Below are positions 50,085 through 58,716 of a stretch of 64,000 bases of DNA, one piece after another; the first letter of the stretch is position 1, and the number at the start of each line of letters is the position of its first letter. This DNA is from Acidimicrobiia bacterium (GTDB taxonomy: Bacteria > Actinomycetota > Acidimicrobiia > Acidimicrobiales > AC-14): the NCBI GenBank assembly GCA_023264995.1, contig JAHFUR010000013.1, positions 1 to 64,000 of the forward strand, written 5' to 3'. A program made the position numbers and the translations under genes. The notes under the pieces were generated by a model. It was not told the origin of the DNA. It saw only the letters and a program-made list of their open reading frames with translations, and did not search any database.

Positions 50085-51266
50085 GTGGCGGTTGTCGTTG
50101 ATGCGGCGGTTACCCAGAGTGTCACTGGTGCCCTCGTCGGGGTGATCGACGAGCTGGCCCGCCTCGACCCGCTGGCCCTGGCCGACGGTGCGACCATCGA
50201 GGCCCTGCACCGCCAGCTCGAGCGCCTGGGGGCGGTGACGGCCCGAGCGGTGGCCGGCTTCGACGCCGGGCGGACCTGGGAGACCTCCGGGGCCCGGACG
50301 GCCTCGGCGTGGGTGTCGTGGCGCTGCCACGTCCCGCTGGCCTCGGCGCGCCGGCGGGTGCAGCTCGGGCGGGCCTTGCGCCACATGCCGGCGGTGGAGG
50401 CGGCCTGGCTGGCCGGTGACATCGGTGAACCCCACGTCGGGTTGCTCGCCGCTGCCCGCACGCCGGCCACCGCCGGCCACTTCGAGCGCGACGAAGCCAT
50501 GCTGGTCGCCCTGGCCGGCGACCTCCGCCACCACCACTTCGTCCGGGCCCTGGCCTACTGGTCCCAGCGGGCCGACCCCGACGGCACGGAGCGCTCCGCT
50601 GAGGACCGCCACCACGAACGCTCGCTGCGGATGTCGTCGACCTTCGGCGGGGCCTGGGCCCTCAACGGGCTGTTCGACCCCGTCAACGGGTCGATCGTCG
50701 CCGAGGTGCTCAACAAGCTCGACGACGAGCTGTTCGAGGCCGACTGGGCCAGGGCCAAGGCCAGGGTGGGCGAGGGCGCCCGGGTCAGTGACCTGGACCG
50801 GGCGCCGGCTCAGCGCCGGGCCGACGCCCTGGTCGAGATGGCCCGGCGGGCCATGGCCATGCCCGCCGGTGCTCGCCTGCCCGAGCCCCTGTTCAGCGTG
50901 CTGGTGGGCTATGAGACCTTCGCCGGGCGCATCTGTGAGCTGGCCAACGCCACGGTGGTGGCGCCGGGGGCGCTGGTGGGTTGGCTCGACCGGGCTTGGG
51001 TGGAGCGGGTGGTCTTCGACGGCCCCAGCCGGGTGACCGATGTGGGCGTGCGCCAGCGCCTGTTCACCGGCGCCACCCGGCGTGCCGTGGAGCAACGGGA
51101 CCGAGAATGCTTCCACGAAACCTGCGACGTGCCGGCGCAGGACTGCGAGGTCGACCACATCGTCCCCTGGTCCGAAGGAGGGCCGACCACCCAGGCCAAC
51201 GGCCGGGTGGCCTGCGGCTTCCACAACCGGGAGCGCCACAAGCCGAGACCACCGCCGGGCGCGTAG
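50085..51266 (+). CDS. DUF222 (13E12-type) HNH endonuclease-family protein
   Basis: The 393-residue protein has the N-terminal DUF222 helical region with the family segments WVSWRCHVPLASARRRV and HVGLLAAART. The C-terminal HNH domain (CEVDHIVPWSEGGPTTQANG, then CGFHNRERH) follows a pair of Cys typical of this family. Such genes are multicopy and often mobile in actinobacteria; their nuclease function is mostly untested. The GTG at 50085 is preceded by GGGGGAG. A LexA box in the promoter indicates DNA-damage induction. Confidence 0.85.
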   Translation: MAVVVDAAVTQSVTGALVGVIDELARLDPLALADGATIEALHRQLERLGAVTARAVAGFDAGRTWETSGARTASAWVSWRCHVPLASARRRVQLGRALRHMPAVEAAWLAGDIGEPHVGLLAAARTPATAGHFERDEAMLVALAGDLRHHHFVRALAYWSQRADPDGTERSAEDRHHERSLRMSSTFGGAWALNGLFDPVNGSIVAEVLNKLDDELFEADWARAKARVGEGARVSDLDRAPAQRRADALVEMARRAMAMPAGARLPEPLFSVLVGYETFAGRICELANATVVAPGALVGWLDRAWVERVVFDGPSRVTDVGVRQRLFTGATRRAVEQRDRECFHETCDVPAQDCEVDHIVPWSEGGPTTQANGRVACGFHNRERHKPRPPPGA

Positions 51267-51330
51267 GCGGCAGAGAGAGTCACGCGCCCACCCGGAGACC
51301 GGCGACCGGTTCCGGGCTATTCGGCGCGTC

Positions 51331-51864
51331 TCATTCTGGAGCCCGCTGGCTGCTCAGGGCCTCCTCCAGCTCCTGGCGCACCGGCTCGGGGAAGTCCGTG
51401 GCCGTGACCTGGCCCTCGTAGCGGCCCAGCTCGCGCAGGACCAGGGGCTTGTTCTCGAAGGTCACCAGGAGGAGCAGGGCCGACTTCCCGGCGTCGAGCC
51501 ACTCCGACATCTGCTTCACCCAGTCGTCGGCCAGGCCCTTGTCGACCAGCTTCCCGTAGAGCGCACCGACCGCCGCGCCGCCGGCGATGGCCAGCGGCCC
51601 CACGAGGAGCCCGGCGAAGATGCCCCACCACCCGCCGATGAGGGCGCCCCGGCTCGGTGTGATGTCGACGGTTTCGTGGATCTGCGCCCGCCCCGAGGCG
51701 TCCTTGGCGATCACCACCGCGTCGCCCAGTCGCAACGCCCCCTCCTCCTGCAGGTGCACGAGGTTCAGGAGCACCTCAGCGGCCCGGCTCGGCTTGTCGA
51801 AGACGATGGCGACGAGGTGCTCCCCGCCGCTGGTCGGGGTGGTGGCGGTGCCGGGATCGGTCAT
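51331..51864 (-). CDS. DUF1269-family membrane-associated protein
   Basis: The 177-residue protein has an alpha/beta N-terminal part (VAIVFDKPSRAAEVLLNLVH and GDAVVIAKDASG), a central Gly-rich hydrophobic hairpin (GALIGGWWGIFAGLL and GPLAIAGGAAVGALYG) and a C-terminal region with a DxxxFP ending (LGRYEGQVTATDFPEPVRQE). This is the DUF1269 layout, a family of unknown function that associates with membranes. The start is ATG 51864. It lies tail to tail with the DUF222 gene and upstream of the propeller gene on the same strand orientation with 40 bases between. Confidence 0.72.
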   Translation of the reverse strand: MTDPGTATTPTSGGEHLVAIVFDKPSRAAEVLLNLVHLQEEGALRLGDAVVIAKDASGRAQIHETVDITPSRGALIGGWWGIFAGLLVGPLAIAGGAAVGALYGKLVDKGLADDWVKQMSEWLDAGKSALLLLVTFENKPLVLRELGRYEGQVTATDFPEPVRQELEEALSSQRAPE

Positions 51865-51904
51865 TTCCCCAATCGTGGCACCAACGCCGGCGGCGGTGCC
51901 GGCG

Positions 51905-54538
51905 TCAGTCGAACCAGCCGACCACGTCGATGACGACGTGGGTGGCACCGGCCAGGTTGAAGACGGCCACCGCTCCGTCGGCGCCGACCTTGGCCACGAC
52001 CATGTTGGCCAGCGTCTGGCCGGCGACGAAGTCGATGCTCGACGCCAACGGCAGCGCGGTGCCCGAGGGGAAGACGGTGAGGTAACCGGTGGCGGTCGGC
52101 TCGGTGACGGTCAGGTTCAGGGCCACGGCACTGACCCCGGAGGCGGGGACCCCGCCGTGGCCGACCATGGGGACGGTCAGGGTGGCGCCGGGGCCGGCGG
52201 GGGACGCCGTGTCGCGTGTGTCGAGGGCCCGGGCCGGCGGCAGCGGATGGTAGCGGGCGCCGGCTGTCGCCCCCTCGGAGCCGAACCAGCCGACCACGTC
52301 GATGACGACGTGGGTGGCACCGGCCAGGTTGAAGACGGCCACCGCTCCGTCGGCGCCGACCTTGGCCACGACCATGTTGGCCAGCGTCTGGCCGGCGACG
52401 AAGTCGATGCTCGACGCCAACGGCAGCGCGGTGCCCGAGGGGAAGACGGTGAGGTAACCGGTGGCGGTCGGCTCGGTGACGGTCAGGTTCAGGGCCACGG
52501 CACTGACCCCGGAGGCGGGGACCCCGCCGTGGCCGACCATGGGGACGGTCAGGGTGGCGCCGGGGCCGGCGGGCGACGCCGTGTCGCGTGTGTCGAGGGC
52601 CCGGGCCGGCGGCAGCGGGTGGTACTCCCCCGCCCCCGGCAGGCCGAAGGCATGGAGGACGCCGTCGTCCGATGCGGCGAAGACCATGCCGCCGGAGACC
52701 GCCGGCGACGACCGGACAGCTGCGCCCGTCTCGCCGGTCCAGACCGGCAGGCACACCACCGGCGTACCCGCGCAATTGGTCAGGCCGGCACCGTCAAAGG
52801 CATAGATGAGGTGGTCGCTCGCGCCCGAGCCGGCCCCGACGAGCACGACCCCGTTGACCACTGCCGGCGAGGAGATCACCAGGTCGGTGGCGCCGGTCTG
52901 CGCGGTCCACAACGGCGTGCACGCCTTCGGGATGCCGGCGCAGTTGGTCGCGCCAGCAGCGTCGAAGGCGTAGACCTTCCTGTCCAACGACCCGACGTAC
53001 ACTCGCCCGCCGTCAACGGCAGGCGACGAGATGAGCCGGCCCGCCGCCGCCGACCAGAGAGGAAGGCACACCGTCGGGGTGCCCGAGCAGCCATCGACAC
53101 CGGCCGCGTCGAACGCGTACAGGAACCCGTCACCTGAGCCCACGTAGACGACGCCGGCGGCCACGGCCGGCGACGATTCGATCCCGGAGCCGGTCACCGC
53201 CGTCCACAACGGGGCGCACGTCCTTGGCGTGCCCGAACACCCGGTCTCGCCGAGCGCATCGAAGGCGTAGAGCCGGTCGTCCTCGGACCCGACGTACACG
53301 ACGCCTGCCGAGACCGCCGGTGACGACATGACGATCCCGCCCGTGGTGGCCGTCCAAAGTGGGGAGCACTCCTTCGGCGAACCGCCGCACCCCGTGACGC
53401 CGGCCGCGTCGAAGGCGTAGAGCTTCCCGTCGTCCGAGCCCACGTAGACGACGCCGCCGACGACGGCCGGCGAGGACTCGACGGCACCGCCGGTCATGGC
53501 GCTCCACAGCGGAGCGCAGGTCCGCGGGATACCCGAGCAGTTCTGGGCCCCCGCCGCATCGACTGCGTAGAGCCTCCTGTCGTTGGAGCCGACATAGACG
53601 ACCCCACCCGCCACGGCCGGCGACGACGCCATCTGGTTCCCTGTGGCCATCGTCCAGAGGGGCGCACACCCAGGCGGACCGAGCGAGCAGCCGGCCCCGG
53701 AGGCGTCGAACGCGTACAACTTGCCACCGACCGACCCTCCGTAGACCACCCCGTTGACCACCGCAGGAGACGAGACGCCCGGCCCGGAGCCCTGCCAGGA
53801 GGGGGCGAGGCTGGCGATGTTCGCCGCCGTGATGACGGAGCCGGCGGGCACGGCCCCCGGGTGGCCCGGAGCGGCCCGGAACTGGGGCCACGGCGCCGGC
53901 CGGATAGTGAGGACGAGCTGGACGTCGGACCGGGGATGGCCCCAGAACGAGCCTGTGCTCCCGAACAGGAGACCACCTCCCGCGGAGGCCACGTACGAAC
54001 CGCCGAGCGAGAAGGTGCCGCCGGCGGCGCTCTGGGCGGCCGCCACCCCCGACCGGTTCAATGCGACGCCGACGGGTGTCGCGCTGGCGTCGCCGACGGC
54101 CACCGACCCGTACACCGCGCCGGTCCCGAGGTCAGCCCACACGCCCGTGCCGGTGGCGGTCGTCGTGTTCAGCACGGTGACCGGCGCCGAGACGTCCCGC
54201 AGGGTCAGCAACCCCGCTCCAGGCCCGGAATAGTTGGCGGCCGAGAAGACTGCTGCGACCACATCGCCGGAGATGCCCGCGAGGTCGAAGACGAAGAAGT
54301 CGCGAATGACGCCGGAGGGGAGCGGCGAACTGTCGCCGGCGGCGTAGCCGTCATTGCCGGCGTCGTGGAGCCCGTTCTGACCGAACCAGCCGGCGCTGGT
54401 GGCCACGATCGTCCTCGTGGTCGTTGCCGGCGGGGCCGCGGCGCGGGCGAGAGGCGCCATGGGCCCGACGACCGCCACGACCGCGGCGGCCAGGACGAGA
54501 CCCACAACCGTGACCACCGACCGCGCGTTCCGCCTCAT
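51905..54538 (-). CDS. secreted PQQ-type eight-repeat beta-propeller protein with two C-terminal YHP..DTR domains
   Basis: The 877-residue protein has a signal peptide (residues 1-34) and a beta-sandwich domain to about residue 215. Eight propeller repeats follow (each 'SSPAV..GVVYVGS..GKLYAFDA' plus a Cys pair in 'C.G.P..C.PLW'), covering about residues 240-640. Two nearly identical domains of about 114 residues close it, each starting YHPLPPARALDTRDT and ending VVIDVVGWF. That domain is common at the ends of actinobacterial exported proteins and is probably a cell-surface or polymer-binding module (inference). The Cys pairs suggest one disulfide per blade. The start is ATG 54538, after which the signal peptide begins. 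Confidence 0.78.
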   Translation of the reverse strand: MRRNARSVVTVVGLVLAAAVVAVVGPMAPLARAAAPPATTTRTIVATSAGWFGQNGLHDAGNDGYAAGDSSPLPSGVIRDFFVFDLAGISGDVVAAVFSAANYSGPGAGLLTLRDVSAPVTVLNTTTATGTGVWADLGTGAVYGSVAVGDASATPVGVALNRSGVAAAQSAAGGTFSLGGSYVASAGGGLLFGSTGSFWGHPRSDVQLVLTIRPAPWPQFRAAPGHPGAVPAGSVITAANIASLAPSWQGSGPGVSSPAVVNGVVYGGSVGGKLYAFDASGAGCSLGPPGCAPLWTMATGNQMASSPAVAGGVVYVGSNDRRLYAVDAAGAQNCSGIPRTCAPLWSAMTGGAVESSPAVVGGVVYVGSDDGKLYAFDAAGVTGCGGSPKECSPLWTATTGGIVMSSPAVSAGVVYVGSEDDRLYAFDALGETGCSGTPRTCAPLWTAVTGSGIESSPAVAAGVVYVGSGDGFLYAFDAAGVDGCSGTPTVCLPLWSAAAGRLISSPAVDGGRVYVGSLDRKVYAFDAAGATNCAGIPKACTPLWTAQTGATDLVISSPAVVNGVVLVGAGSGASDHLIYAFDGAGLTNCAGTPVVCLPVWTGETGAAVRSSPAVSGGMVFAASDDGVLHAFGLPGAGEYHPLPPARALDTRDTASPAGPGATLTVPMVGHGGVPASGVSAVALNLTVTEPTATGYLTVFPSGTALPLASSIDFVAGQTLANMVVAKVGADGAVAVFNLAGATHVVIDVVGWFGSEGATAGARYHPLPPARALDTRDTASPAGPGATLTVPMVGHGGVPASGVSAVALNLTVTEPTATGYLTVFPSGTALPLASSIDFVAGQTLANMVVAKVGADGAVAVFNLAGATHVVIDVVGWFD
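51911..52624. repeat. tandem 342-bp direct duplication inside the propeller gene
   Basis: Copies at 51911-52252 and 52283-52624 have a period of 372 bases. By eye they differ at about two positions, far less than neutral drift would give for an old duplication. They encode the two C-terminal domains. Confidence 0.85.
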
Positions 54539-54681
54539 CGGAGTACCTGTCGGCACCTCGACGAGGTCGCTTGAGCGAACGGACCACTCGCGGACGCGTC
54601 AAACCATGAAGGACACCCGGAGCGGCGAGACCGGCTGAGGGCCCCTCGGAGTATTTGTCGGCCTCCCGGTGTTCTCAAGTG

Positions 54682-55443
54682 ATGGCAGCGGAACAGGAGG
54701 GGACGGTGGCCCAGGACGGCGAAGTGACGGTGGCGGTACTCACGTGCAGGCGCGACGGCGTCAGCACCCGGCTGCGGTGTGCGGAGTGCGACACACCGAT
54801 CTGTCCCGCGTGTTTCGTCCGCACCGAGGTGGGGCTCATGTGCCCGGCCTGCGGCGCGGACACCACGCCGGCCATCCTCCTCCCCACCCGCCGCCGGCGG
54901 GCCTTCGCCGCGGCCGCGCTGACGGGCGTCGCCCTCCTCGCCGCCGGCGGCGGGTGGCTGGTCACCCGCCCGGGAACAACGCCGGCCCCGGAGGTAGACA
55001 TTGCCGCCGGTTCGGTCAAGACCGTCGCCCTCTTCCAGCTCGGGAGCGGCCAGCTCCCCGACGGCACGGCGTGGCGCCTCGACGCTCGTCGTGACGGCCA
55101 GCTGTGCGTCACCCTGACGGTGGCCCCCACCCGGCCCGGAGAGCGCTGCCAGGATCCGCCCGGGAACAAGACCATGGCCAGCAACTTCACCCGGGTGTTG
55201 ACCGGGCCGAACGGTTCGACCTACCTCACCTGGGGCATTGTCTCCGAGCAGGTCGACCGGGTCCGGGTCGCGCCTGACGGCGATGCCCCGTGGGAGGTGC
55301 CCGCTCTCGGCGCCGGCGCCGGCCTGGGTGGGCGGATCTTCGTCTTCTCCATGGCCCACAACGTGCCGGTGACATTCACGGCGCTCTCGGCCGAGGGTCG
55401 GGAGATCGGCCACCAGGCCCGGCCGGCCCTCCCGACCCGCTAG
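54682..55443 (+). CDS. zinc-finger (B-box-like) single-pass membrane protein
   Basis: The 253-residue protein has an N-terminal cytoplasmic Cys-rich module with B-box-type spacing (LTCRRDG, LRCAECDTPICPACF, MCPACG). A transmembrane helix follows at about residues 75-93 after an Arg cluster (RRRRAF), then an outside domain of about 155 residues with two Cys and no known motif. This topology resembles rhomboid-type or anti-sigma-like membrane proteins lacking their enzyme part; the function is unknown. ATG 54682 is used; an in-frame start nine codons upstream also exists. Its TAG stop is the first triplet of a 166-bp palindrome. Confidence 0.65.
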   Translation: MAAEQEGTVAQDGEVTVAVLTCRRDGVSTRLRCAECDTPICPACFVRTEVGLMCPACGADTTPAILLPTRRRRAFAAAALTGVALLAAGGGWLVTRPGTTPAPEVDIAAGSVKTVALFQLGSGQLPDGTAWRLDARRDGQLCVTLTVAPTRPGERCQDPPGNKTMASNFTRVLTGPNGSTYLTWGIVSEQVDRVRVAPDGDAPWEVPALGAGAGLGGRIFVFSMAHNVPVTFTALSAEGREIGHQARPALPTR

Positions 55444-55606
55444 TGCTCCATTTCGCAGGTCACGTGGATGTACCGCCGAGCTCTCGGCGCCGCTGGCAAG
55501 GCGCACCGGAGCCCGAAGACCCTTGCCGTCTTTGGGCGAGGAGCAACGCAGCCAGCGGCGGCGAGAGCCGGCGAGACGCCGCTGGGACCTGCGAAGTGGT
55601 GCACTA
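55441..55606. repeat. 166-bp long imperfect palindrome between convergent genes
   Basis: The ends match as inverted repeats (TAGTGCtCCAtTTCGCAGGTC versus its partner, about 20 of 22 bases). An inner block around CTCTCGGCGCCGCTGGC pairs with GCCAGCGGCGGCGAGAG, and an apical stem GCCCGAAGAC pairs with GTCTTTGGGC. Both flanking genes end with TAG codons that are the outermost bases of the palindrome. It may be a miniature inverted-repeat element or a large bidirectional terminator. Confidence 0.7.
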
Positions 55607-56374
55607 GGCGGCGGCCGGCTCCTCGGCGGTCAGCAGGGCCATGAGCCGCTCCTGCACCATGCGGAACGCCGGCTCGTCGATCACGCTGGCCCGGTCGCGC
55701 GGCCGAGGTAGGTCGACGGGGATGATGTCGATGATCGACGGTCCCGGCGGGTTGCCCATGACCACGATCCGGTCGGCCAGCAGGATGGCCTCGTCGATGC
55801 CGTGGGTCACCATCAGCACCGTCTCGGTGGTCGACTCGTGCTGCCACAGGTCGACAAGCTGCTGCTGGAGCCGGGCCCGGGTCAGCGCGTCGAGGGCGCC
55901 GAATGGCTCGTCCAGAAGGAGGAGGCGGGGACTGACCGCGAAGGCCCGGGCCACCGCGGTGCGTTGCTGCATGCCTCCCGACACCTGCGCCGGCCGCTTG
56001 TTGCGGTGCTCCCAGAGGCCGACGGCGTTCAGGTAGCGCTCGACCACCTCGTCGGTCTGCGCCGAGGTTCGTTCCGGACGGGCCGCCTTGGCCGCCTCCC
56101 GTACGTTGGCCAGCAGGCTGAGCCGGGGCAAGAGCGAGTAGTTCTGGAACACCATGGCCCGGTCCGGCCCGGGCTCGGTGATGGCTTTGCCGTCCAGGCT
56201 CAACTCGCCGGCGTCGATGGCCATGAGGCCGCCGACGGCGTTGATGAGGGTCGACTTCCCGCAGCCCGAGTGACCGATGAACGACACGAACTCGCCCTGA
56301 CCGACGGCGAGGTCCACGCCCCGCAGGACGTCCTGGCCGTTGAAGGACTTCCACACGTTCTTCAGTTCGAGCAT
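55604..56374 (-). CDS. nrtD: nitrate/nitrite-type ABC transporter ATP-binding protein
   Basis: The 256-residue ATPase has Walker A (GHSGCGKST), Q-loop (MVFQNYSLLP), signature VSGGMQQRTAVARAF, Walker B (LLLLDEPFGALD) and H-loop (MVTHGIDEA), in the NrtD/SsuB/TauB subgroup. It energises the permease whose stop overlaps its ATG by one base (TAATG). The nitrate assignment rests on the substrate-binding protein and the divergent NnaR-type regulator; sulfonate import cannot be excluded from this subunit alone. Its stop codon lies at the tip of the 166-bp palindrome. Confidence 0.85.
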   Translation of the reverse strand: MLELKNVWKSFNGQDVLRGVDLAVGQGEFVSFIGHSGCGKSTLINAVGGLMAIDAGELSLDGKAITEPGPDRAMVFQNYSLLPRLSLLANVREAAKAARPERTSAQTDEVVERYLNAVGLWEHRNKRPAQVSGGMQQRTAVARAFAVSPRLLLLDEPFGALDALTRARLQQQLVDLWQHESTTETVLMVTHGIDEAILLADRIVVMGNPPGPSIIDIIPVDLPRPRDRASVIDEPAFRMVQERLMALLTAEEPAAA

Positions 56375-57234
56375 TACGCGGCCACCTTTCGTCCGAGGCG
56401 CAGGAACGCCGTGTCGAGCAGGACGCCGATCCCACCGATCAGCACGATGGCGGCGATGACGTCGGCCAGCTTGCCGCCGTTGTAGGAGTTCCAGACGAAG
56501 TAGCCGATGCCGGTATTGCCGGCGAGCATCTCGGCGGCGACGATCACCATCCACGCAATGCCCATGGACAGCCGCATGCCGGTGATGATCGACGGCAGGC
56601 TGTGGGGCACGACCACGTGGCGCACGTAGGCCACCCTCCCGAACTTGAAGACCCGGGCCACGTTGCGCTGGTCCGTCGGCACGGACGCGGCGCCCGCCGC
56701 GGTGTTGAGCACCGTCGGCCACAGCGACGTAATGAAGATCACGAACGTGGCTGCGTTGCCGACGTCCTTCAGCACCACCAGCCCGATCGGGAACCATGCC
56801 AGCGGCGAGACGGGGCGCAGCACCTGAATGATCGGGTTCACCGCAGCCCACGCCCGCTTGCTCCCGCCAATGAGGAACCCGAGGGGCACACCGACGACGA
56901 CCGCGAACGCGAAGCCGGTGAACACCTTCACCAGCGAGACGCCGAGCTGGATGCCGATGCCCTTGTCGTTGGGGCCGAGGTCGTAGAACGGGTACCGCAG
57001 CAGCCGGCGCAGGGCGGCAAACCCCTCGGACGGGCCAGGGAGGTCGGGTGAGCTCCGGGCCACGATCGCCCAGAAGAGGACGATCACCGTGGCGCCCACC
57101 GCGGCCCACCCGATGCTGCGGCCCATCGCCACCAGGCGGCTCGGCGGCTTCGGGCGTTGGGGCGCCACCGACGGCGCCGGCGGGCCGGCGCCGGGAAGGT
57201 CGGCCTCGGTGTCGGAGGGATGGATGAGGGTCAT
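56374..57234 (-). CDS. nrtB: nitrate/nitrite-type ABC transporter permease
   Basis: The 286-residue protein has a Pro-rich cytoplasmic start, six transmembrane helices and the EAA-type coupling segment of the NrtB/SsuC family (AAGAASVPTDQRNVARVFKF, then PHSLPSIITGMRLS). PLAWFPIGLVVLKDVG is characteristic of the nitrate branch. It forms the channel of the NrtABD importer. Its ATG overlaps the nrtA stop (ATGA). Confidence 0.85.
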   Translation of the reverse strand: MTLIHPSDTEADLPGAGPPAPSVAPQRPKPPSRLVAMGRSIGWAAVGATVIVLFWAIVARSSPDLPGPSEGFAALRRLLRYPFYDLGPNDKGIGIQLGVSLVKVFTGFAFAVVVGVPLGFLIGGSKRAWAAVNPIIQVLRPVSPLAWFPIGLVVLKDVGNAATFVIFITSLWPTVLNTAAGAASVPTDQRNVARVFKFGRVAYVRHVVVPHSLPSIITGMRLSMGIAWMVIVAAEMLAGNTGIGYFVWNSYNGGKLADVIAAIVLIGGIGVLLDTAFLRLGRKVAA

Positions 57235-58511
57235 ACGCGGCTGACCTCCTCAAGAGGCTTCTTCGGGTCGAAGGTGGTGTTGTCGAGCTTGATGGTGAAG
57301 GGCGCCATGTCGTCATCGGGCACGGGGACGCCCTCCTTCTTGGCCACCTTCTCGTAGAGGTCCCGGAGGTAGAGCTGGTCGGCGATCTCCTGGAAGGGCG
57401 GGTTGTCCTTGAGCAGGCCGAACCGGCGGTACTGCGACATGAACCAGATGGCATGGCCCCGCCTCGGGGCATTGACCTGCCCGCCCCGGTAGAAGGTCAT
57501 GTAGTCGTCGGTGTAGGTCTTGGGCGGGATACCGGGGCCGAGGTTGTACTGGCCGAGCAGCCGGCCCTCGATCTCCGACGGCGGGGCGTTCACGTACGAC
57601 GCGGCGCCGATGGTCTGGGCCGCCTGCTTGCGGTTGGCCAGGTCGTCGAGCCACTTGCTGGCCTTGAGGATGGCGCCCATGACGTCCATCAGCACGTCGG
57701 GCCGCTCGGTCATGAACTTCTCGGTGACGACCAGGGCCTTCTCGGGGTGGTGCTTCCAGATGTCCTGGCTGGTGAGGTGGGTGAACCCGATGCCCTGGTC
57801 GACGGCCTGGGCGTTCCACGGCTCGCCCACGCAAAACCCGTCCATGGCGTCGACCTTCATGTTGGCCACCATCTGCGGCGGGGGGATGGTGATGATCTTC
57901 AGGATGCTGGCGTCGACCTTGCAGGCCTTGAGCCAATACCGCAGCCAGGTGTCGTGGGTCCCGCCCGGGAACGTCATCGCCAGGGTCGGGGTCTTCGAGG
58001 TCAGGACGGCACGGGCCTTGTCGAGGTCGCCGTAGCCGACCGACGCGTAGTCCTTTGACAGGCTGATGGCCTGGCCGTTGTTGTTGAGCATCATGGCCAC
58101 GCGTAGCGTCCGGGCGCCGGTGCCGCCGATCCCCGTGGCCACCGAGAGGGGCATGCTCGACAGCACGTGGCCGCCGTCGATCTCGTTGTTGAGCAGGTTG
58201 TCACGGGTGGCGGCCCACGACGCCTGCTTCTCGCAGCTCACGTCGAGGTCCCGTTCGGCGAAGTAGCCCAGCTCCTTGGCCATCACGATCGACGCGCAAT
58301 CGGTCAGGGCGATGAACCCGAGCTTCACCTTGCGGTTCGTGCTGCGCACGAGCGTGGTGCCGGTGTTGTCGGCCGCCGTGGTCGGGGTTGTCCCGCCGCT
58401 CTGGGCGGCCGGAGTGGCAGTCGGGGGATTGCCGCACGCGCCGAGCAGCGCGCCGACCGGAGGGACGGCGGCCGCCATGCCGGCCAGTTTGAGGAACGAT
58501 CTTCGGTCCAT
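57231..58511 (-). CDS. nrtA: nitrate/nitrite ABC transporter substrate-binding lipoprotein
   Basis: The 426-residue protein has a Tat-type lipoprotein signal (MDRRSFLKLAGMAAAV ... LLGAC). It then has the NrtA/CmpA fold: KVKLGFIALTDCASIVMAKE, DGGHVLSSMPLSVATGIG, TFPGGTHDTWLRYWL and DGFCVGEPWNAQAV with the Trp and acidic residues that surround nitrate or bicarbonate in family members. It captures the anion outside the membrane. The 205-base divergent region to the NnaR-type gene contains a TTCCCG/CGGGAA inverted repeat. Confidence 0.87.
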   Translation of the reverse strand: MDRRSFLKLAGMAAAVPPVGALLGACGNPPTATPAAQSGGTTPTTAADNTGTTLVRSTNRKVKLGFIALTDCASIVMAKELGYFAERDLDVSCEKQASWAATRDNLLNNEIDGGHVLSSMPLSVATGIGGTGARTLRVAMMLNNNGQAISLSKDYASVGYGDLDKARAVLTSKTPTLAMTFPGGTHDTWLRYWLKACKVDASILKIITIPPPQMVANMKVDAMDGFCVGEPWNAQAVDQGIGFTHLTSQDIWKHHPEKALVVTEKFMTERPDVLMDVMGAILKASKWLDDLANRKQAAQTIGAASYVNAPPSEIEGRLLGQYNLGPGIPPKTYTDDYMTFYRGGQVNAPRRGHAIWFMSQYRRFGLLKDNPPFQEIADQLYLRDLYEKVAKKEGVPVPDDDMAPFTIKLDNTTFDPKKPLEEVSRV

Positions 58512-58547
58512 GGGAAGCACCGTACGGGCGCCCCGAGAAGGGACAGT

Positions 58548-58566
58548 TTCCCGCGAATGTCGGGAA
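58548..58566. promoter_or_regulatory. inverted repeat in the nrtA-nnaR intergenic region
   Basis: TTCCCG and CGGGAA are separated by seven bases, 37 bases upstream of the nrtA ATG. It is a candidate regulator site; the protein that would bind is unknown. Confidence 0.3.
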
Positions 58567-58716
58567 GGTGACGTTCCGCCCACCGCGGCGAGCGACGGCT
58601 GAGAGCGGACCGTCACGCGTATTTCACAGGCGCGCAGGACTTCGTTCACGAATGGTTCGCCTTGTCCGCGACAGCCGGAAACAGGCCCGACACACTCCGC
58701 CGTCATCCTGAGACGG

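Noticed and set aside
51911-52624. Direct repeats as a CRISPR array
   Set aside because: Only two copies of 342 bases in frame within a coding sequence; no short regular repeats or spacers.
58512-58716. GlnR box upstream of nrtA
   Set aside because: Segments such as GTTCACGAATGGTTCGC only partly resemble the GlnR pattern; spacing and second half-site do not fit.
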